The notes: generated by a model from the letters alone, not told the origin. DNA of 64,000 nucleotides from Kushneria marisflavi (GCF_002157205.1 NZ_CP021358.1:1240001-1304000), one strand, 5' to 3'; counted from the first letter of the stretch, positions 10,719-20,609 are shown. Numbers and translations: made by a program.

Positions 10719-10952
10719 CCGCTTGCTGCTCCCTGGCTTGCCCTGCGTGTATCGCCATGACGATACATCGTCTTTGATGATTCTGCTCATGAAGCGTGTT
10801 GACTGCCTTTATGGTCGGCAGTGCGTTTGCCCCTGAACGTCTCTTTGGTCGAATCGCGACTAAAGTGCTCTGCTCTTTTGTTCCGTTTCCGCGCAAGTAT
10901 TAGTGGCCCTGCACATAAAAACGGTCATACACCGGGACAACAAGGATGAGCC

Positions 10953-11279
10953 ATGAGCGGACCAACGCACAACGATACCCAGTGGCGCGACATTCAGCGC
11001 AATGCCAGCTTCCAGGAGCTGGTGCAAAAACGCTCCCGCTTTGCCATGACGCTTTCCGTCATCATGCTGAGCCTCTACATGGCCTTCATCCTGCTCATTG
11101 CCTTTGCGCCCGGCGTGCTGGGTACTCCGCTGGCCCAGGGCATGACCACTACCTGGGGCATCCTCATCGGTCTGGGGCTGATTCTTGTGGCCATCGTCCT
11201 GACCGGACTCTATGTGCGTCGCGCCAACGGTGAATTCGATCGCCTCAATGCCCGTGTGCTTGAGGAGATCAGCCAATGA
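10953..11279 (+). CDS. yjcH: DUF485 inner-membrane protein, acetate permease partner
   Basis: The product is a 108-residue protein with two membrane segments (about 32-52 and 64-88) and the DUF485 N-terminal pattern [16 protein letters not shown]. YjcH is regularly encoded with the acetate permease ActP and may aid its assembly or activity; its molecular role is not settled. AAGGA precedes the ATG by 7 nt. Its stop overlaps the actP start (ATGATG), so the two are co-translated. Confidence 0.9.
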   Translation: MSGPTHNDTQWRDIQRNASFQELVQKRSRFAMTLSVIMLSLYMAFILLIAFAPGVLGTPLAQGMTTTWGILIGLGLILVAIVLTGLYVRRANGEFDRLNARVLEEISQ

Positions 11280-12943
11280 TGACCGCAGTACTCAAGCTGA
11301 CACTGGTCGCCGCCGGCAGCCTGCTCACCGGTGCCACGGCCATGGCCGATGCCCTGACCGGCCCCGTGACAAGGCAGGCCCTCAACGTACCGGCCATCAT
11401 CATGTTTCTGATCTTTGTCGGCATCACGCTCTACATCACCTGGTGGGCCTCCAAAAAGAGCCAGTCGGCCTCGGATTACTACGCGGCCGGCGGCAACATT
11501 ACCGGCTTTCAGAACGGCCTGGCGATCTCGGGCGATTTCATGTCGGCGGCCTCCTTTCTGGGGATCTCGGCACTGGTCTTCACCTCGGGCTATGACGGCC
11601 TGATCTACTCAATGGGCTTTCTGGTCGGCTGGCCGATGATCATGTTTCTGATCGCCGAACGACTGCGCAATCTGGGACGCTATACCTTTGCCGACGTTGC
11701 CTCGTTTCGCCTGAGCAAGCGCCCGGTACGCATTCTTTCTGCCTTCGGTTCGCTGGCCGTGGTCGCGCTTTACCTGATCGCCCAGATGGTCGGCGCCGGC
11801 AAACTGATTCAGCTGCTCTTTGGTCTCAACTATCACATCGCCGTCGTCGTGGTCGGTGCGCTGATGGTCTGTTACGTCCTTTTTGGCGGCATGCTGGCCA
11901 CCACCTGGGTGCAGATGATCAAGGCCGCCATCCTGCTTTTCGGGGCAAGTTTCATGGCGCTGATGGTACTGATGCATGTGGATTTCAGTCTGGAAGGGCT
12001 TTTCAACGAGGCCGTTAGCGTTCACAAAAACGGGCTGGCCATCATGAGTCCGGGCGGGCTGGTAAAGGACCCGATCTCGGCGATCTCGCTGGGTCTGGCG
12101 CTGATGTTCGGCACCGCCGGCCTGCCGCATATCCTGATGCGATTTTTCACCGTCGGTAACGCCAAGGAAGCGCGCAAGAGTGTGTTCGTGGCCACCGGTT
12201 TCATCGGTTACTTCTACATTCTCACCTTCATCATCGGCTTTGGCGCCATCATTTTAGTGAGCACCAACCCGGTCTTTCAGGACAGTACCGGCGCGATTAT
12301 CGGCGGCAACAACATGGTGGCCGTACATCTGGCCAACGCGGTGGGCGGCAGTATTTTCCTTGGTTTCATCTCGGCGGTGGCCTTTGCAACCATTCTGGCC
12401 GTGGTGGCAGGTCTGGCACTGGCAGGCGCCTCGGCCATCTCGCATGACCTGTATGCCGGCGTCATCATGAAAGACAACGCCGACGAGAAAAAGGAGGTGC
12501 GCATCTCGAAGATTTCCGTGCTGGTGCTGGGCGTGGTCGCCATTGTGTTGGGCATTGCGTTCGAGAGTCAGAACGTCGCCTTCATGGTCGGTCTGGCCTT
12601 CTCGATCGCGGCAAGCTGCAACTTCCCGGTACTGCTGCTTTCCATGTACTGGCGCCGGCTGACCACCCGGGGCGCCGTTATCGGTGGCGGTCTGGGGCTG
12701 GCCACGGCCATCGTGCTGATGATTCTTGGTCCGACCATCTGGGTACAGGTACTGGGCCATGCCACCCCGATCTATCCCTATGACTACCCGGCGCTGTTTT
12801 CGATGGCGGTGGCCTTTATCGGCATCTGGCTGTTCTCGGTTACCGACAACTCCGCCGCCGCCGAACGTGAACGCGATCTGTTCGACGCTCAGTTTGTACG
12901 CTCCCAGACCGGCATTGGTGCCTCTGGCAGCGTGGCTCACTGA
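11276..12943 (+). CDS. actP: Cation/acetate symporter
   Basis: ActP belongs to the sodium:solute symporter family and imports acetate and other short monocarboxylates. The 555-residue product has an N-terminal signal-like segment ending TAMADAL, then about 13 membrane helices. SSS landmarks are [48 protein letters not shown] and [13 protein letters not shown]. Two adjacent ATG codons (11276 and 11279) could initiate. It forms an operon with yjcH and ends at an intrinsic terminator. Confidence 0.95.
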   Translation: MMTAVLKLTLVAAGSLLTGATAMADALTGPVTRQALNVPAIIMFLIFVGITLYITWWASKKSQSASDYYAAGGNITGFQNGLAISGDFMSAASFLGISALVFTSGYDGLIYSMGFLVGWPMIMFLIAERLRNLGRYTFADVASFRLSKRPVRILSAFGSLAVVALYLIAQMVGAGKLIQLLFGLNYHIAVVVVGALMVCYVLFGGMLATTWVQMIKAAILLFGASFMALMVLMHVDFSLEGLFNEAVSVHKNGLAIMSPGGLVKDPISAISLGLALMFGTAGLPHILMRFFTVGNAKEARKSVFVATGFIGYFYILTFIIGFGAIILVSTNPVFQDSTGAIIGGNNMVAVHLANAVGGSIFLGFISAVAFATILAVVAGLALAGASAISHDLYAGVIMKDNADEKKEVRISKISVLVLGVVAIVLGIAFESQNVAFMVGLAFSIAASCNFPVLLLSMYWRRLTTRGAVIGGGLGLATAIVLMILGPTIWVQVLGHATPIYPYDYPALFSMAVAFIGIWLFSVTDNSAAAERERDLFDAQFVRSQTGIGASGSVAH

Positions 12944-12970
12944 CCCTTCCATTCCCCCTCTCTCTCCTTC

Positions 12971-12997
12971 GCCCTGCCAAAAGCAGGGCTTTTTTTT
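12971..12997 (+). terminator. Intrinsic terminator after actP
   Basis: GCCCTGC / GCAGGGC stem with a CAAAA loop followed by eight T residues, 27 nt after the actP stop. Confidence 0.93.
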
Positions 12998-13112
12998 GAC
13001 CAGTCCAAACTGGCACCTGCCCGATCTGCTTTTTTATTAACTCAAGTTTGGGAGCGGTGGGCCGCTATCGACATAACACAAAGTTACAAGAAAGCGGAGC
13101 GGCCGGATCACC

Positions 13113-13769
13113 ATGACCTCATACCACAGGAAGTTCTGTCAGCTGGCAGGGCTGGCCGTCGCTCTGGCACTGTCCATGCCGGCGGCTCTGGCGGCCACCG
13201 CCCCCAGAGGACTCACCCAGGGGGACTGGCTTGTCAGAGCCGGTGCGGCGCGCATTATGCCCATTGGCATACGCTCCACCATTCCCACCATTGGGGGAGA
13301 CGTCGAAACACCCGACACTTACTCGCCCACGCTGGATCTCAGCTATTTCCTGACCGATCACTGGGCCCTGCAGCTGACCGGCGGGGTCTCTTCCACGCCC
13401 TACCGACTGAAGGATTCGGCAGTGGGCGATTTTGATATCGGCACCGTCAGAACCGCCGCTCTTGCCCTGATGGCGCAGTATCATTTTCGTCCGGGTTCGA
13501 CCATCAACCCCTATATCGGTGCCGGGATGGTCTGGTCCCGAACCCTGAAGGTTGAACCGGCCGACAACATCCCCGATTTCGAGGTCGACTCCATCAACAG
13601 TGTCCTGCTGGGGATCGGCCTGGACTACCATCTGGGGGGGCACTGGTTTGCCAATGCCAATGTGCAGTATCTCAGGGTGCCAACCTATTACTTCGACAGT
13701 GACGGGTTCAGCGCTCAAGTGGATTTGGACACGCTCATCACGGGCCTCGGGCTGGGATATCGATTCTAG
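13113..13769 (+). CDS. ompW: OmpW-family outer membrane protein
   Basis: The 218-residue product starts with a signal peptide (LAVALALSMPAALA, cleavage near residue 28) and continues as an eight-stranded barrel of the OmpW family. Landmarks are the early GDWLVRAGAARIMP strand, YFLTDHWALQLTGG, NPYIGAGM, and a C-terminal LGLGYRF ending in Phe, the sorting signal for barrel insertion. OmpW proteins form narrow hydrophobic channels and often respond to osmotic or oxidative stress. It appears monocistronic. Confidence 0.9.
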   Translation: MTSYHRKFCQLAGLAVALALSMPAALAATAPRGLTQGDWLVRAGAARIMPIGIRSTIPTIGGDVETPDTYSPTLDLSYFLTDHWALQLTGGVSSTPYRLKDSAVGDFDIGTVRTAALALMAQYHFRPGSTINPYIGAGMVWSRTLKVEPADNIPDFEVDSINSVLLGIGLDYHLGGHWFANANVQYLRVPTYYFDSDGFSAQVDLDTLITGLGLGYRF

Positions 13770-13815
13770 TCCGCCTTTTTGATGACGCAGAACCCGCGTA
13801 AGGTAGCGCAAGGCC

Positions 13816-14994
13816 ATGCCTTTAAATCCCGAGATCCTGTATCTGACCAGCGGTATCAGCCGATGCGCCTTTCTGGTGGTCTTTCTGGCCACGGTCATCA
13901 GCCAGCCCGATGAGCGCTGTCTGCGACACTGGTTGGCGGCGCTGGCCACGTCAGCGGCAGGATCACTTTGCATGTCGCTAAGCCCGAGCTATCCGATCGC
14001 CCCCTTTCCACTCTCGCTGATCACCACCACGCTATTTTTCTCTAGTTTAAGCCTGTCATGGAGCGGGCTGAGAATCTTTTATCAGCGTCGTGTCGATATT
14101 CGGATGCTGGCGCTGATCACCATAGCGCCGGGCATTTTGCTCATGGCACTACTATGGCTGAACGCCTCACAGATTCTTCAGCTGGCCATGACCTTTTTTG
14201 TCACCGCAGTCATGACGGCACTCGCCGTGGTCGAAATCCTCAGGCCACCCCACCAGCGAATACTGTCCCAATACGTCGTGGCCATGGCCTTTTCCATCTA
14301 CTTCGTTGCCCTGTTTATACCCTTTATCATGCTGATCACGGGCATGATGAGCATGGAGATGATGGTCAGCGGTCAGGCCGCCATCATGGCGGATCAGGTG
14401 CTTTGCATCCTGATCTATTTCGGGTTTATCGCCATGTCCAGCGAGCGCTCCAGCATGACCCTGAAGCGTCTCTCGGAAACCGATCAGCTGACGGGGCTGG
14501 CCAATCGGCGCGCCGTGCAGGGTGTTTTGAAAAAACGGGAAGCGCATCGTCACATCGGGGAAGTATCAAGTGTGATCATCATCGATCTTGATCATTTCAA
14601 GTCAGTCAACGATCGATTGGGTCATGACGCCGGCGACGCCGTGCTCAAGCAGTTCGCACAGCATCTGGTCGCTATCACCCGCAAGCAGGATATGGCGGTG
14701 CGCTGGGGCGGCGAGGAGTTTTTGATCCTGCTGCCCGACACCACGCTCGAAGAAGCCGCCATCATGGCCGAGCGACTGCGCCGTCGGGTAGAGCGCGCGC
14801 CCTTTCCGCTTGAACCGCAGACGCTGAAGGTCACCATCAGCCTTGGGGTGGCTGCGACTCAAGCGGACGCCAGTCATTTCGAATCAGTACTTCAAAATGC
14901 CGATGAAGCGCTTTATAGAGCCAAGCACGAAGGCCGTAACCGGGTCTGTTGCCACGACGTCTCTTCCCCGACACCGCTTCCAACTCGAGCCTGA
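13816..14994 (+). CDS. Membrane-anchored GGDEF diguanylate cyclase
   Basis: The first half (about residues 1-205) has six or seven hydrophobic helices, a membrane sensor region with no family name recognised. The second half is a GGDEF domain: TDQLTGLANRRA, IIDLDHFKSVNDRLGHDAGD, then VRWGGEEFLILLP. The active-site loop is GGEEF, expected to be active. RKQD lies five residues before it, matching the RxxD inhibitory c-di-GMP site, so product inhibition is likely. The stop codon lies inside a tandem 23-bp duplication. No neighbouring gene suggests the input signal. Confidence 0.9.
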   Translation: MPLNPEILYLTSGISRCAFLVVFLATVISQPDERCLRHWLAALATSAAGSLCMSLSPSYPIAPFPLSLITTTLFFSSLSLSWSGLRIFYQRRVDIRMLALITIAPGILLMALLWLNASQILQLAMTFFVTAVMTALAVVEILRPPHQRILSQYVVAMAFSIYFVALFIPFIMLITGMMSMEMMVSGQAAIMADQVLCILIYFGFIAMSSERSSMTLKRLSETDQLTGLANRRAVQGVLKKREAHRHIGEVSSVIIIDLDHFKSVNDRLGHDAGDAVLKQFAQHLVAITRKQDMAVRWGGEEFLILLPDTTLEEAAIMAERLRRRVERAPFPLEPQTLKVTISLGVAATQADASHFESVLQNADEALYRAKHEGRNRVCCHDVSSPTPLPTRA

Positions 14995-15016
14995 CACCAC
15001 TTCCAACTCGAGCCTG
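14971..15016. repeat. Perfect-but-one 23-bp tandem duplication over a stop codon
   Basis: Two adjacent copies of ACACCRCTTCCAACTCGAGC followed by CTG occupy 14971-14993 and 14994-15016, differing at one base (G or A at position 6). The TGA of the diguanylate cyclase begins in the end of the first copy, so the duplication leaves the encoded C terminus unchanged. Confidence 0.9.
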
Positions 15017-15052
15017 AAAAGGCTTGTTATCAAACGTCATGATGATGCCTCA

Positions 15053-15102
15053 CGTATCAGGCACACCTCTTGCATGAACAAGAGGCCTGCCCATTTGATA
15101 CG
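15053..15102 (+). promoter_or_regulatory. Nested inverted repeats in the leader of the Nramp-like gene
   Basis: An outer inverted repeat CGTATCA (15053) / TGATACG (15096) encloses an inner hairpin CCTCTTG / CAAGAGG with a 6-nt loop at 15066-15085. The outer 3' arm runs directly into the GAGG ribosome site (15102-15105) before the ATG at 15112. Such a structure could control translation of the transporter or be a two-sided operator. No known riboswitch family was recognised. Confidence 0.5.
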
Positions 15103-15111
15103 AGGCCCCAC

Positions 15112-16386
15112 ATGAAAACGATGACCACTCACGAAAGCGCTGCGCCTCGGGCGCCAGCATCACTGGGGATTGCCGAGCGGCTGCGCGCGCTGGGCCCGGG
15201 CGCGATGGTAGCGGCCTGCATTCTGGGGCCCGGCTCGATCACCACGCTCTCGGTCGCCGGCGCCGAATACGGCTTCACCCTGCTCTGGGCCGTCATTGCG
15301 GCCTCCGTGGTAGCCTTTTGCTTTCAGCGTCCGGTCATTCGTTTCACCCTGGCCACCGGAATGTCGGCCATGGAAGGTATCCGCCAGCGCATGGGCCGAA
15401 AGTGGGCCATTACACTCTACATTGCACTCCTTTTGGGCGCTGTCGCCTTTCAGGCGGGCAACTTCACCGGCGCCGCGCTGGCACTCAACTATCTTTTGCC
15501 CTCGATACCGATTCTGGCCTGGGTGGGCCTTCTGGCCATCGCCGCGCTCCTCATGTGCTGGGTGGGCATCTATCGGCTGCTTGAAAACATCAATCGCATG
15601 ATCATCGCCCTGATCGTGCTGTCGTTTGTGCTGACCCTGGCGCTGGCTGGGCCGAACCCCGGTGAAGTGGCGGCCACCGGGTTCTCGTTCAAGATCCCCG
15701 AAGGCAACTACTGGCTGATTCTCGCCCTGATCGCGACCACGCTCCCGCCCAACACCGTGCTGGGGCTGTCGGCCTTCATCAAGCGCAAGTATGAAGGCGA
15801 TACCGCCACGCCGATGGACAAGCGCCTGGCCCTGTCACGCTTTGACCACACCACCAACGTGATCATTACCGGTGTCGTCATGGTCGCCATCCTCCTGTGC
15901 TCGGCAGCCGCCCTGCACCCACTGGGCACCGGCGTGTCAGGGGCCGCTGACATGGCCGGCCAGCTCACCCCCGTACTGGGACAATACGCCGGCGTATTGT
16001 TCTCGCTGGGATTGTGGGCGGCCGGCTTCTCTTCCGGTCTTTTCAACATCGCCGTGCAGCCGCCACTGCTGGGAGAAGCCACCGGGCGCAAGGAGAATGC
16101 CCGTAGCACGCGCAATCGTGGGGTCATGCTGCTGGCGGCGCTGGCACCGGTCGTGATCGTGGCGCTTTATGGCAGCACGCCCATTGAGCTGATTCTGACC
16201 GCTCAGGCGATCAACGGGCTGTTGCTGCCGGCGATCGTGGGATCGATCTGGCTGCTGTGCAATCAGAAAACCCTGCTGGGCGAACTATCCAACACGTTCA
16301 GACAGAACCTCGTCTATGGCGGGGTCATGCTGATCGTCTGCCTGCTGGCGCTGCGGGTATTTCTGGGTATGCTGGGGGTGATCTGA
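15112..16386 (+). CDS. Nramp-related transporter with substituted metal ligands
   Basis: The 424-residue membrane protein follows the Nramp fold order: GPGAMVAACILGPGSITTLS in helix 1 and LALIATTLPPNTVLG in helix 6. In classical Nramp Mn/Fe carriers helix 1 has DPGN and helix 6 has an MPH motif, which bind the metal. Here they read GPGS and LPP, so the usual ligands are missing. It may carry Mg2+ or another substrate, as some Nramp relatives do. The ATG at 15112, 6 nt after GAGG, is preferred over the upstream ATG at 15070, which lies inside the hairpin. Confidence 0.75.
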   Translation: MKTMTTHESAAPRAPASLGIAERLRALGPGAMVAACILGPGSITTLSVAGAEYGFTLLWAVIAASVVAFCFQRPVIRFTLATGMSAMEGIRQRMGRKWAITLYIALLLGAVAFQAGNFTGAALALNYLLPSIPILAWVGLLAIAALLMCWVGIYRLLENINRMIIALIVLSFVLTLALAGPNPGEVAATGFSFKIPEGNYWLILALIATTLPPNTVLGLSAFIKRKYEGDTATPMDKRLALSRFDHTTNVIITGVVMVAILLCSAAALHPLGTGVSGAADMAGQLTPVLGQYAGVLFSLGLWAAGFSSGLFNIAVQPPLLGEATGRKENARSTRNRGVMLLAALAPVVIVALYGSTPIELILTAQAINGLLLPAIVGSIWLLCNQKTLLGELSNTFRQNLVYGGVMLIVCLLALRVFLGMLGVI

Positions 16387-16408
16387 TCACCAACGTTCAA
16401 GGGGTGTC

Positions 16409-17104
16409 ATGCGCTACCGTCTTCACATTGCCAACAAGAACTACTCGTCCTGGTCGATGCGGCCGTGGGTATTGATGCATGCGCTCGACATCCCCTTTGA
16501 AGAGGTTCTGACGCCGTTTGAACATGGTGCGCGTCAGCCCTCATTTGACGCCTTTTCACCGACCGGCAAGGTGCCATGTCTGATCGACGGGTCCCTGACA
16601 GTATGGGATTCACTGGCCATCTGCGAATATCTGGCCGAGGCCTATCCGGAAGTGTGGCCTCATGAACCCGTGGCACGTGCCTTTGCGCGCTGCGCGGCGG
16701 CCGAGATGCATTCAGGCTTTTCAGCCCTGCGAGACGAATGTTCGATGAACTGCCGACTGGTGATCGCCCTCACCGCCCCGAGCGAGGCGCTCACGCGCGA
16801 TCTGAAGCGTCTGGAAGCCCTGTGGTGTTCGGGGCTGGATCGCTTTGGCGGCCCGTGGCTGGCCGGCGATCGGTTTACCGCCGTCGATGCCTTTTTTGCC
16901 CCGGTGGCAGTGCGGGTTCGAAACTATCAGCTCACCCTGGGCGCACAAGCCATGGCCTACGTGGATCGGCTAATGTCCCACCCCAGCGTGACGGAGTGGG
17001 TCACGACCGGCATTCAGGAACCCTGGCGAGAGGGCTCTCACGAGCAGGACTGCATTCGTGATCGGCAGGTTATCAAAGAGCATCAACCGCCCATCGAGAG
17101 CTGA
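16409..17104 (+). CDS. Glutathione S-transferase family protein
   Basis: A 231-residue cytosolic GST-like protein. The N-terminal thioredoxin fold has NKNYSSWSMRPWVLMHAL (likely Ser or Cys-type active-site loop with SSWS), then GKVPCLIDG with the cis-Pro and WDSLAICEYLAE, the glutathione gamma-Glu binding loop. The C-terminal helical domain has GDRFTAVDAFFAPV, the N-capping box. It begins 22 bp after the Nramp-like gene and could be in its transcript. Substrate unknown. Confidence 0.9.
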   Translation: MRYRLHIANKNYSSWSMRPWVLMHALDIPFEEVLTPFEHGARQPSFDAFSPTGKVPCLIDGSLTVWDSLAICEYLAEAYPEVWPHEPVARAFARCAAAEMHSGFSALRDECSMNCRLVIALTAPSEALTRDLKRLEALWCSGLDRFGGPWLAGDRFTAVDAFFAPVAVRVRNYQLTLGAQAMAYVDRLMSHPSVTEWVTTGIQEPWREGSHEQDCIRDRQVIKEHQPPIES

Positions 17105-17106
17105 CG

Positions 17107-17646
17107 CTAGCGCAGCGTCTCACCCTCCTGGCGCAGCATCCGGTTGCGCCAGGCATTCACGTGACCGACGAACTCATGGCCGCGGTGCACGTGGGAAAGC
17201 GTGATGGGGTCAGTATCGGTAAAGCGGTTATCCACATTGATCGGATAGGCCTTCGTGGCCCAGCGCACAAATCCGGTGCCGTAGCTGGCCTGACGCACAT
17301 CACGCCAGTTGGTCCCGACGATACCGCGCCGCCAGGGCAGAATCCCTCGATAGCACCATACACCGTCCTGATCGGTGTACAGGCGCACGCGCCGGATATA
17401 GCAGAATCGATAGATCAGAATGCCCAGCGCACAGAGAACAAAGGCAATGCCGGCATAGGACAGGATCCGGGCCGTGATGGGCGTCATCATGATCCAGCGC
17501 GGTGAGAGCATCAGCGCGATGCTGATGGCGATCGCCACGAGCCCCTTGAGAATGGCATCGCCGTAGGCCACCCATGACAGTCGGTGTTCCCGAAAGGCCA
17601 GGGCTGTTTCATCATCGCCACCCGCGCCGGGCAAATCATTTTGCAT
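17107..17646 (-). CDS. Small membrane protein with PH-like cytoplasmic region
   Basis: The 179-residue product has two hydrophobic segments (about 34-53 and 58-80) followed by a beta-rich region beginning YIRRVRLYTDQDGVWCYRG, resembling bacterial PH-domain membrane proteins of the YdbS type. The resemblance is by pattern only. It ends 3 bp from the convergent GST stop and starts 3 bp after cobM ends, so it may be the last gene of the corrinoid operon on minus. No link of this family to cobalamin is known. Confidence 0.55.
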   Translation of the reverse strand: MQNDLPGAGGDDETALAFREHRLSWVAYGDAILKGLVAIAISIALMLSPRWIMMTPITARILSYAGIAFVLCALGILIYRFCYIRRVRLYTDQDGVWCYRGILPWRRGIVGTNWRDVRQASYGTGFVRWATKAYPINVDNRFTDTDPITLSHVHRGHEFVGHVNAWRNRMLRQEGETLR

Positions 17647-17649
17647 GGG

Positions 17650-18438
17650 TCATTCTTCCTTTTCTGACAGGATCGCTTCATCGGCGCCGTGACGGAAACG
17701 TCGGCAGTAACCGCTCTCATAGAGTGCGCTGTCGCGAAAATCGCTGTCGGCCAGCGCCGGACCAACCAGAATCAATGCACTGCGCTCGATGGGATCCGCT
17801 GCCAGGCGCTCGACAATATCGCTCAGCACGCCCTGAACCAGGCGCTCTTCGGGCCAGCTGGCCCGGTATACCACCGCCACCGGGCAGTCCGCTCCGTAAA
17901 AGGGCGTCAGCCGAGTGGCGATCTCTTCCAGCCGATGAATCGCCAGATGAATCGCCAGCGTTGCACCACTCTCGGCAAAGGTTTCCAGCTGCTCCCGCTC
18001 GGGCATTTTTGATGCCCGCCCCGACAGGCGTGTCAGCACCACACTCTGGGCCACCTCTGGCACCGTCAACTCACGCTCGATCAGAGCGGCGGCGGCGGAA
18101 AAGGCCGGCACGCCGGGGGTCAGCGTATAATCAATGCCGTGATGCTTCAGACGACGCAACTGTTCGGCCAGCGCGCTATAGACGGAGAGATCGCCCGAAT
18201 GAAGCCGCGCCACCGCCTCACCGTTATTATGGGCGCGCACGTATTCGGCCTCGATCGCGTCAAGATCCAGCGGAGCGGTATTCACCAGACGCGCTCCGGG
18301 CGGACAGTGCGCCAGCAGCTCGGTGGCGACCGTGGAGCCGGCATAAAGACATACCGGACACTGCGCGAGCAGACGCTGACCACGTACGGTAATCAGATCC
18401 GCCGCCCCGGGGCCGGCGCCGATGAAATGAACCGTCAT
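17650..18438 (-). CDS. cobM: Precorrin-4 C11-methyltransferase
   Basis: CobM methylates C-11 of precorrin-4 with SAM. The 262-residue protein begins [20 protein letters not shown], the SAM-binding loop of tetrapyrrole methylases, followed by [16 protein letters not shown] (the family GDxxxY motif), and [12 protein letters not shown]. The start at 18438 overlaps the cobL stop (ATGA); the longer frame to 18477 would run into cobL. The residue pattern does not separate the aerobic CobM from anaerobic CbiF firmly, but the neighbours (cobG, cobK, cobL) favour the aerobic name. Confidence 0.9.
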   Translation of the reverse strand: MTVHFIGAGPGAADLITVRGQRLLAQCPVCLYAGSTVATELLAHCPPGARLVNTAPLDLDAIEAEYVRAHNNGEAVARLHSGDLSVYSALAEQLRRLKHHGIDYTLTPGVPAFSAAAALIERELTVPEVAQSVVLTRLSGRASKMPEREQLETFAESGATLAIHLAIHRLEEIATRLTPFYGADCPVAVVYRASWPEERLVQGVLSDIVERLAADPIERSALILVGPALADSDFRDSALYESGYCRRFRHGADEAILSEKEE

Positions 18439-19724
18439 GATACCCCCTGAAAGTCCATCGGCTTGCTCCAGACCCACTGGGTAATGGTACGCGCCGGCGT
18501 CCAGCCGATCATGCTGCCCAGCGGTGCAGTCTGCTCAAGGCTCAGGCGAAGCAGATCGCCGCCCAGCAGACGGTGACACTCGCCAAGGGCCAGCTCGCTT
18601 TCCAGCGTCACCGCATTGGCCACCAGCCGCCCGCCGGGGGCCAGCGCGTCAAAGCAGCGCGCCATCAGTGCCATATTGCTCACTCCGCCGCCCACGAAGA
18701 TGGCCTGCGGCGTCTCCAGACCGTCGAGCGCGTCGGGCGCCTCGCCCTGAACAATGTCCAGCCTCGGCACGCCCAGCGTTTCAGCGTTGCGACGAATGCG
18801 CTGACAGCGTTGTTCATCGCGTTCGATGGCCACGGCCTCAAGCGAGTCATCCAGTAGCAGCCATTCAATGGCAATAGAGCCGGCGCCGGCGCCGATATCC
18901 CACAGCCGCTCCCCCGGGCGCGGCGACAGCCGCCCCAGCGTCATGGCCCGAATATCCCGACGGGTGATCTGGCCATCGTGTTCAAACAGGACGTCGCTGC
19001 GTCCCGGCGCCAGCCCGGCCACCGCGCACTCGCCCTGCTGGACGATCTCGAGCGCCACGACGTTGAGGGCATCGAATTCGTGCGACTCGCGCGCCAGCGC
19101 CCGGGCCGTAAATTCCTGAATGTTTTCGCGTGGCCCGCCCAGCGCCTCAAGCACGGTCATTCGACTCTCACCCATGTTGCGCTCGGTGAGCATGCTGGCG
19201 ATCAGGGCCGGTGCAGCACCATCGCTGGTGAGCGCCACAATGCGCACACCGTGATGCAAATGACCGTTGAGACGACTCATCGCGCGCCCGTGCAGCGACA
19301 GCAGCCGGCTTCTCTGCAGCGGCCAGCCCAGACGGGCACAGGCCAGCGAAAAGGCCGACGGCGCCGGGAACACTTCCATCTCACCGGCCGGGATGTATTC
19401 CGACAGGGTCGAGCCGATGCCGTAATGGAAGGGATCACCCGAGGCCAGCACGCACACCCGCTGGCCACGCAGCGCCAGCAACTGCTCGATGCCCTCGCTC
19501 AGCGGTGAGGGCCAGGCAATCGGCGTGCCATGAATCAGCGTGCCGGTCAGCGCCAGATGCCGGGTCCCACCAAAGACCACCGAGGCCTGACTGATCGCCT
19601 CGCGCGCCTTTTCACACAGCTCCTCGGGACCGGACTCCTGGATGCCGACGATAGAAAGCCACGCACCATGAACGTCGCCATCGCCTGCCACCGACACGTC
19701 AAACGGGGCATCATTGAGGCTCAT
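18435..19724 (-). CDS. cobL: Precorrin-6Y C5,15-methyltransferase (decarboxylating), CbiE-CbiT fusion
   Basis: The 429-residue protein fuses two enzymes. Residues about 20-230 are a CbiE-type C5 methylase ([31 protein letters not shown]). Residues about 235-420 are a CbiT-type C15 methylase and decarboxylase with a Rossmann SAM site ([19 protein letters not shown]). It converts the reduced precorrin-6 to precorrin-8. AGGAGAG lies 7 nt before the ATG. The gene is divergent from cobK and coupled to cobM. Confidence 0.93.
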   Translation of the reverse strand: MSLNDAPFDVSVAGDGDVHGAWLSIVGIQESGPEELCEKAREAISQASVVFGGTRHLALTGTLIHGTPIAWPSPLSEGIEQLLALRGQRVCVLASGDPFHYGIGSTLSEYIPAGEMEVFPAPSAFSLACARLGWPLQRSRLLSLHGRAMSRLNGHLHHGVRIVALTSDGAAPALIASMLTERNMGESRMTVLEALGGPRENIQEFTARALARESHEFDALNVVALEIVQQGECAVAGLAPGRSDVLFEHDGQITRRDIRAMTLGRLSPRPGERLWDIGAGAGSIAIEWLLLDDSLEAVAIERDEQRCQRIRRNAETLGVPRLDIVQGEAPDALDGLETPQAIFVGGGVSNMALMARCFDALAPGGRLVANAVTLESELALGECHRLLGGDLLRLSLEQTAPLGSMIGWTPARTITQWVWSKPMDFQGVS

Positions 19725-19832
19725 GCATCACTCTCCTGTTATGTTGCGGCACCCTCCACCCCATCGGGTGTACAGTGACCAGCGCCTTGTGCGTTTCCAT
19801 TACCACCCGATCAATTACGGCACAGACCGGCC

Positions 19833-20609
19833 ATGTCTACACCCATCCTATCTCATCATAAACGTCTGCTACTGCTGGGCGGTACGCTGGAGGCCCGTCG
19901 AATTGCCGCGCAGCTGGCCGGCATGCCCTCGGTGTCGGTCATCCTGTCGCTGGCCGGGCGCACCCGCACCCCCATCGACAATGGCGTGACCACCCGCAGC
20001 GGTGGCTTTGGCGGCGTCGCGGGGCTGGTGCAGTGGTTAAAGACGCAGCACATCGATGCCATCATCGTGGCCACACACCCCTTTGCTGCGCAGATGGCAC
20101 ACCACGCTCATGACGCAGCGCAGCACCTCGGCCTGCCCATTGTGCGGGTCACCCGACCCGGATGGCGGCGACAGGACGACGATCAATGGCGTGAATGCGA
20201 TACCCCCCGCGAGGCAGTGGCCCTGCTGGGAGAGGCGCCCAGGCGGGTGCTGCTCACCTTCGGCCGACAGCAGGCGGCCCATTTTGAAGCCGCCCCCATG
20301 CATCACTACGTGATTCGCAGCATCGACCCCATCGACCCGCCGCTGGCCCTTCCGCATGTGGATAACCTGATTGCACGCGGCCCCTTTACGCTGGAACAGG
20401 AGCGGCGTGTACTGCGCGACCACGCCATCGACACGCTGGTGACCAAGCACAGCGGTGGCAAGGCCACCTGGCCCAAGCTGGTGGCGGCGCGGGAACAGGG
20501 CATTGAGGTGATCATGATGCGAAGGCCCGCCATGCCCGACACACCCACCATCGAAGGCGTTGATGAGCCCGGCATGACAGGGCTGCTCAACTGGCTCTCA
20601 GCATGCTGA
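19833..20609 (+). CDS. cobK: Precorrin-6A reductase
   Basis: CobK reduces precorrin-6A with NADPH, immediately before the CobL step. The 258-residue product begins with LLLLGGTLEARRIAAQLAG (GGTxEAR, the CobK/CbiJ signature), then DAIIVATHPFAAQM, and ends with VTKHSGGKATWPKLVAAREQ, the family C-terminal motif. It is the only gene of the cluster on plus, lying between divergent cobL and convergent cobJ; its 3' end overlaps cobJ by 12 bp. Confidence 0.93.
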   Translation: MSTPILSHHKRLLLLGGTLEARRIAAQLAGMPSVSVILSLAGRTRTPIDNGVTTRSGGFGGVAGLVQWLKTQHIDAIIVATHPFAAQMAHHAHDAAQHLGLPIVRVTRPGWRRQDDDQWRECDTPREAVALLGEAPRRVLLTFGRQQAAHFEAAPMHHYVIRSIDPIDPPLALPHVDNLIARGPFTLEQERRVLRDHAIDTLVTKHSGGKATWPKLVAAREQGIEVIMMRRPAMPDTPTIEGVDEPGMTGLLNWLSAC

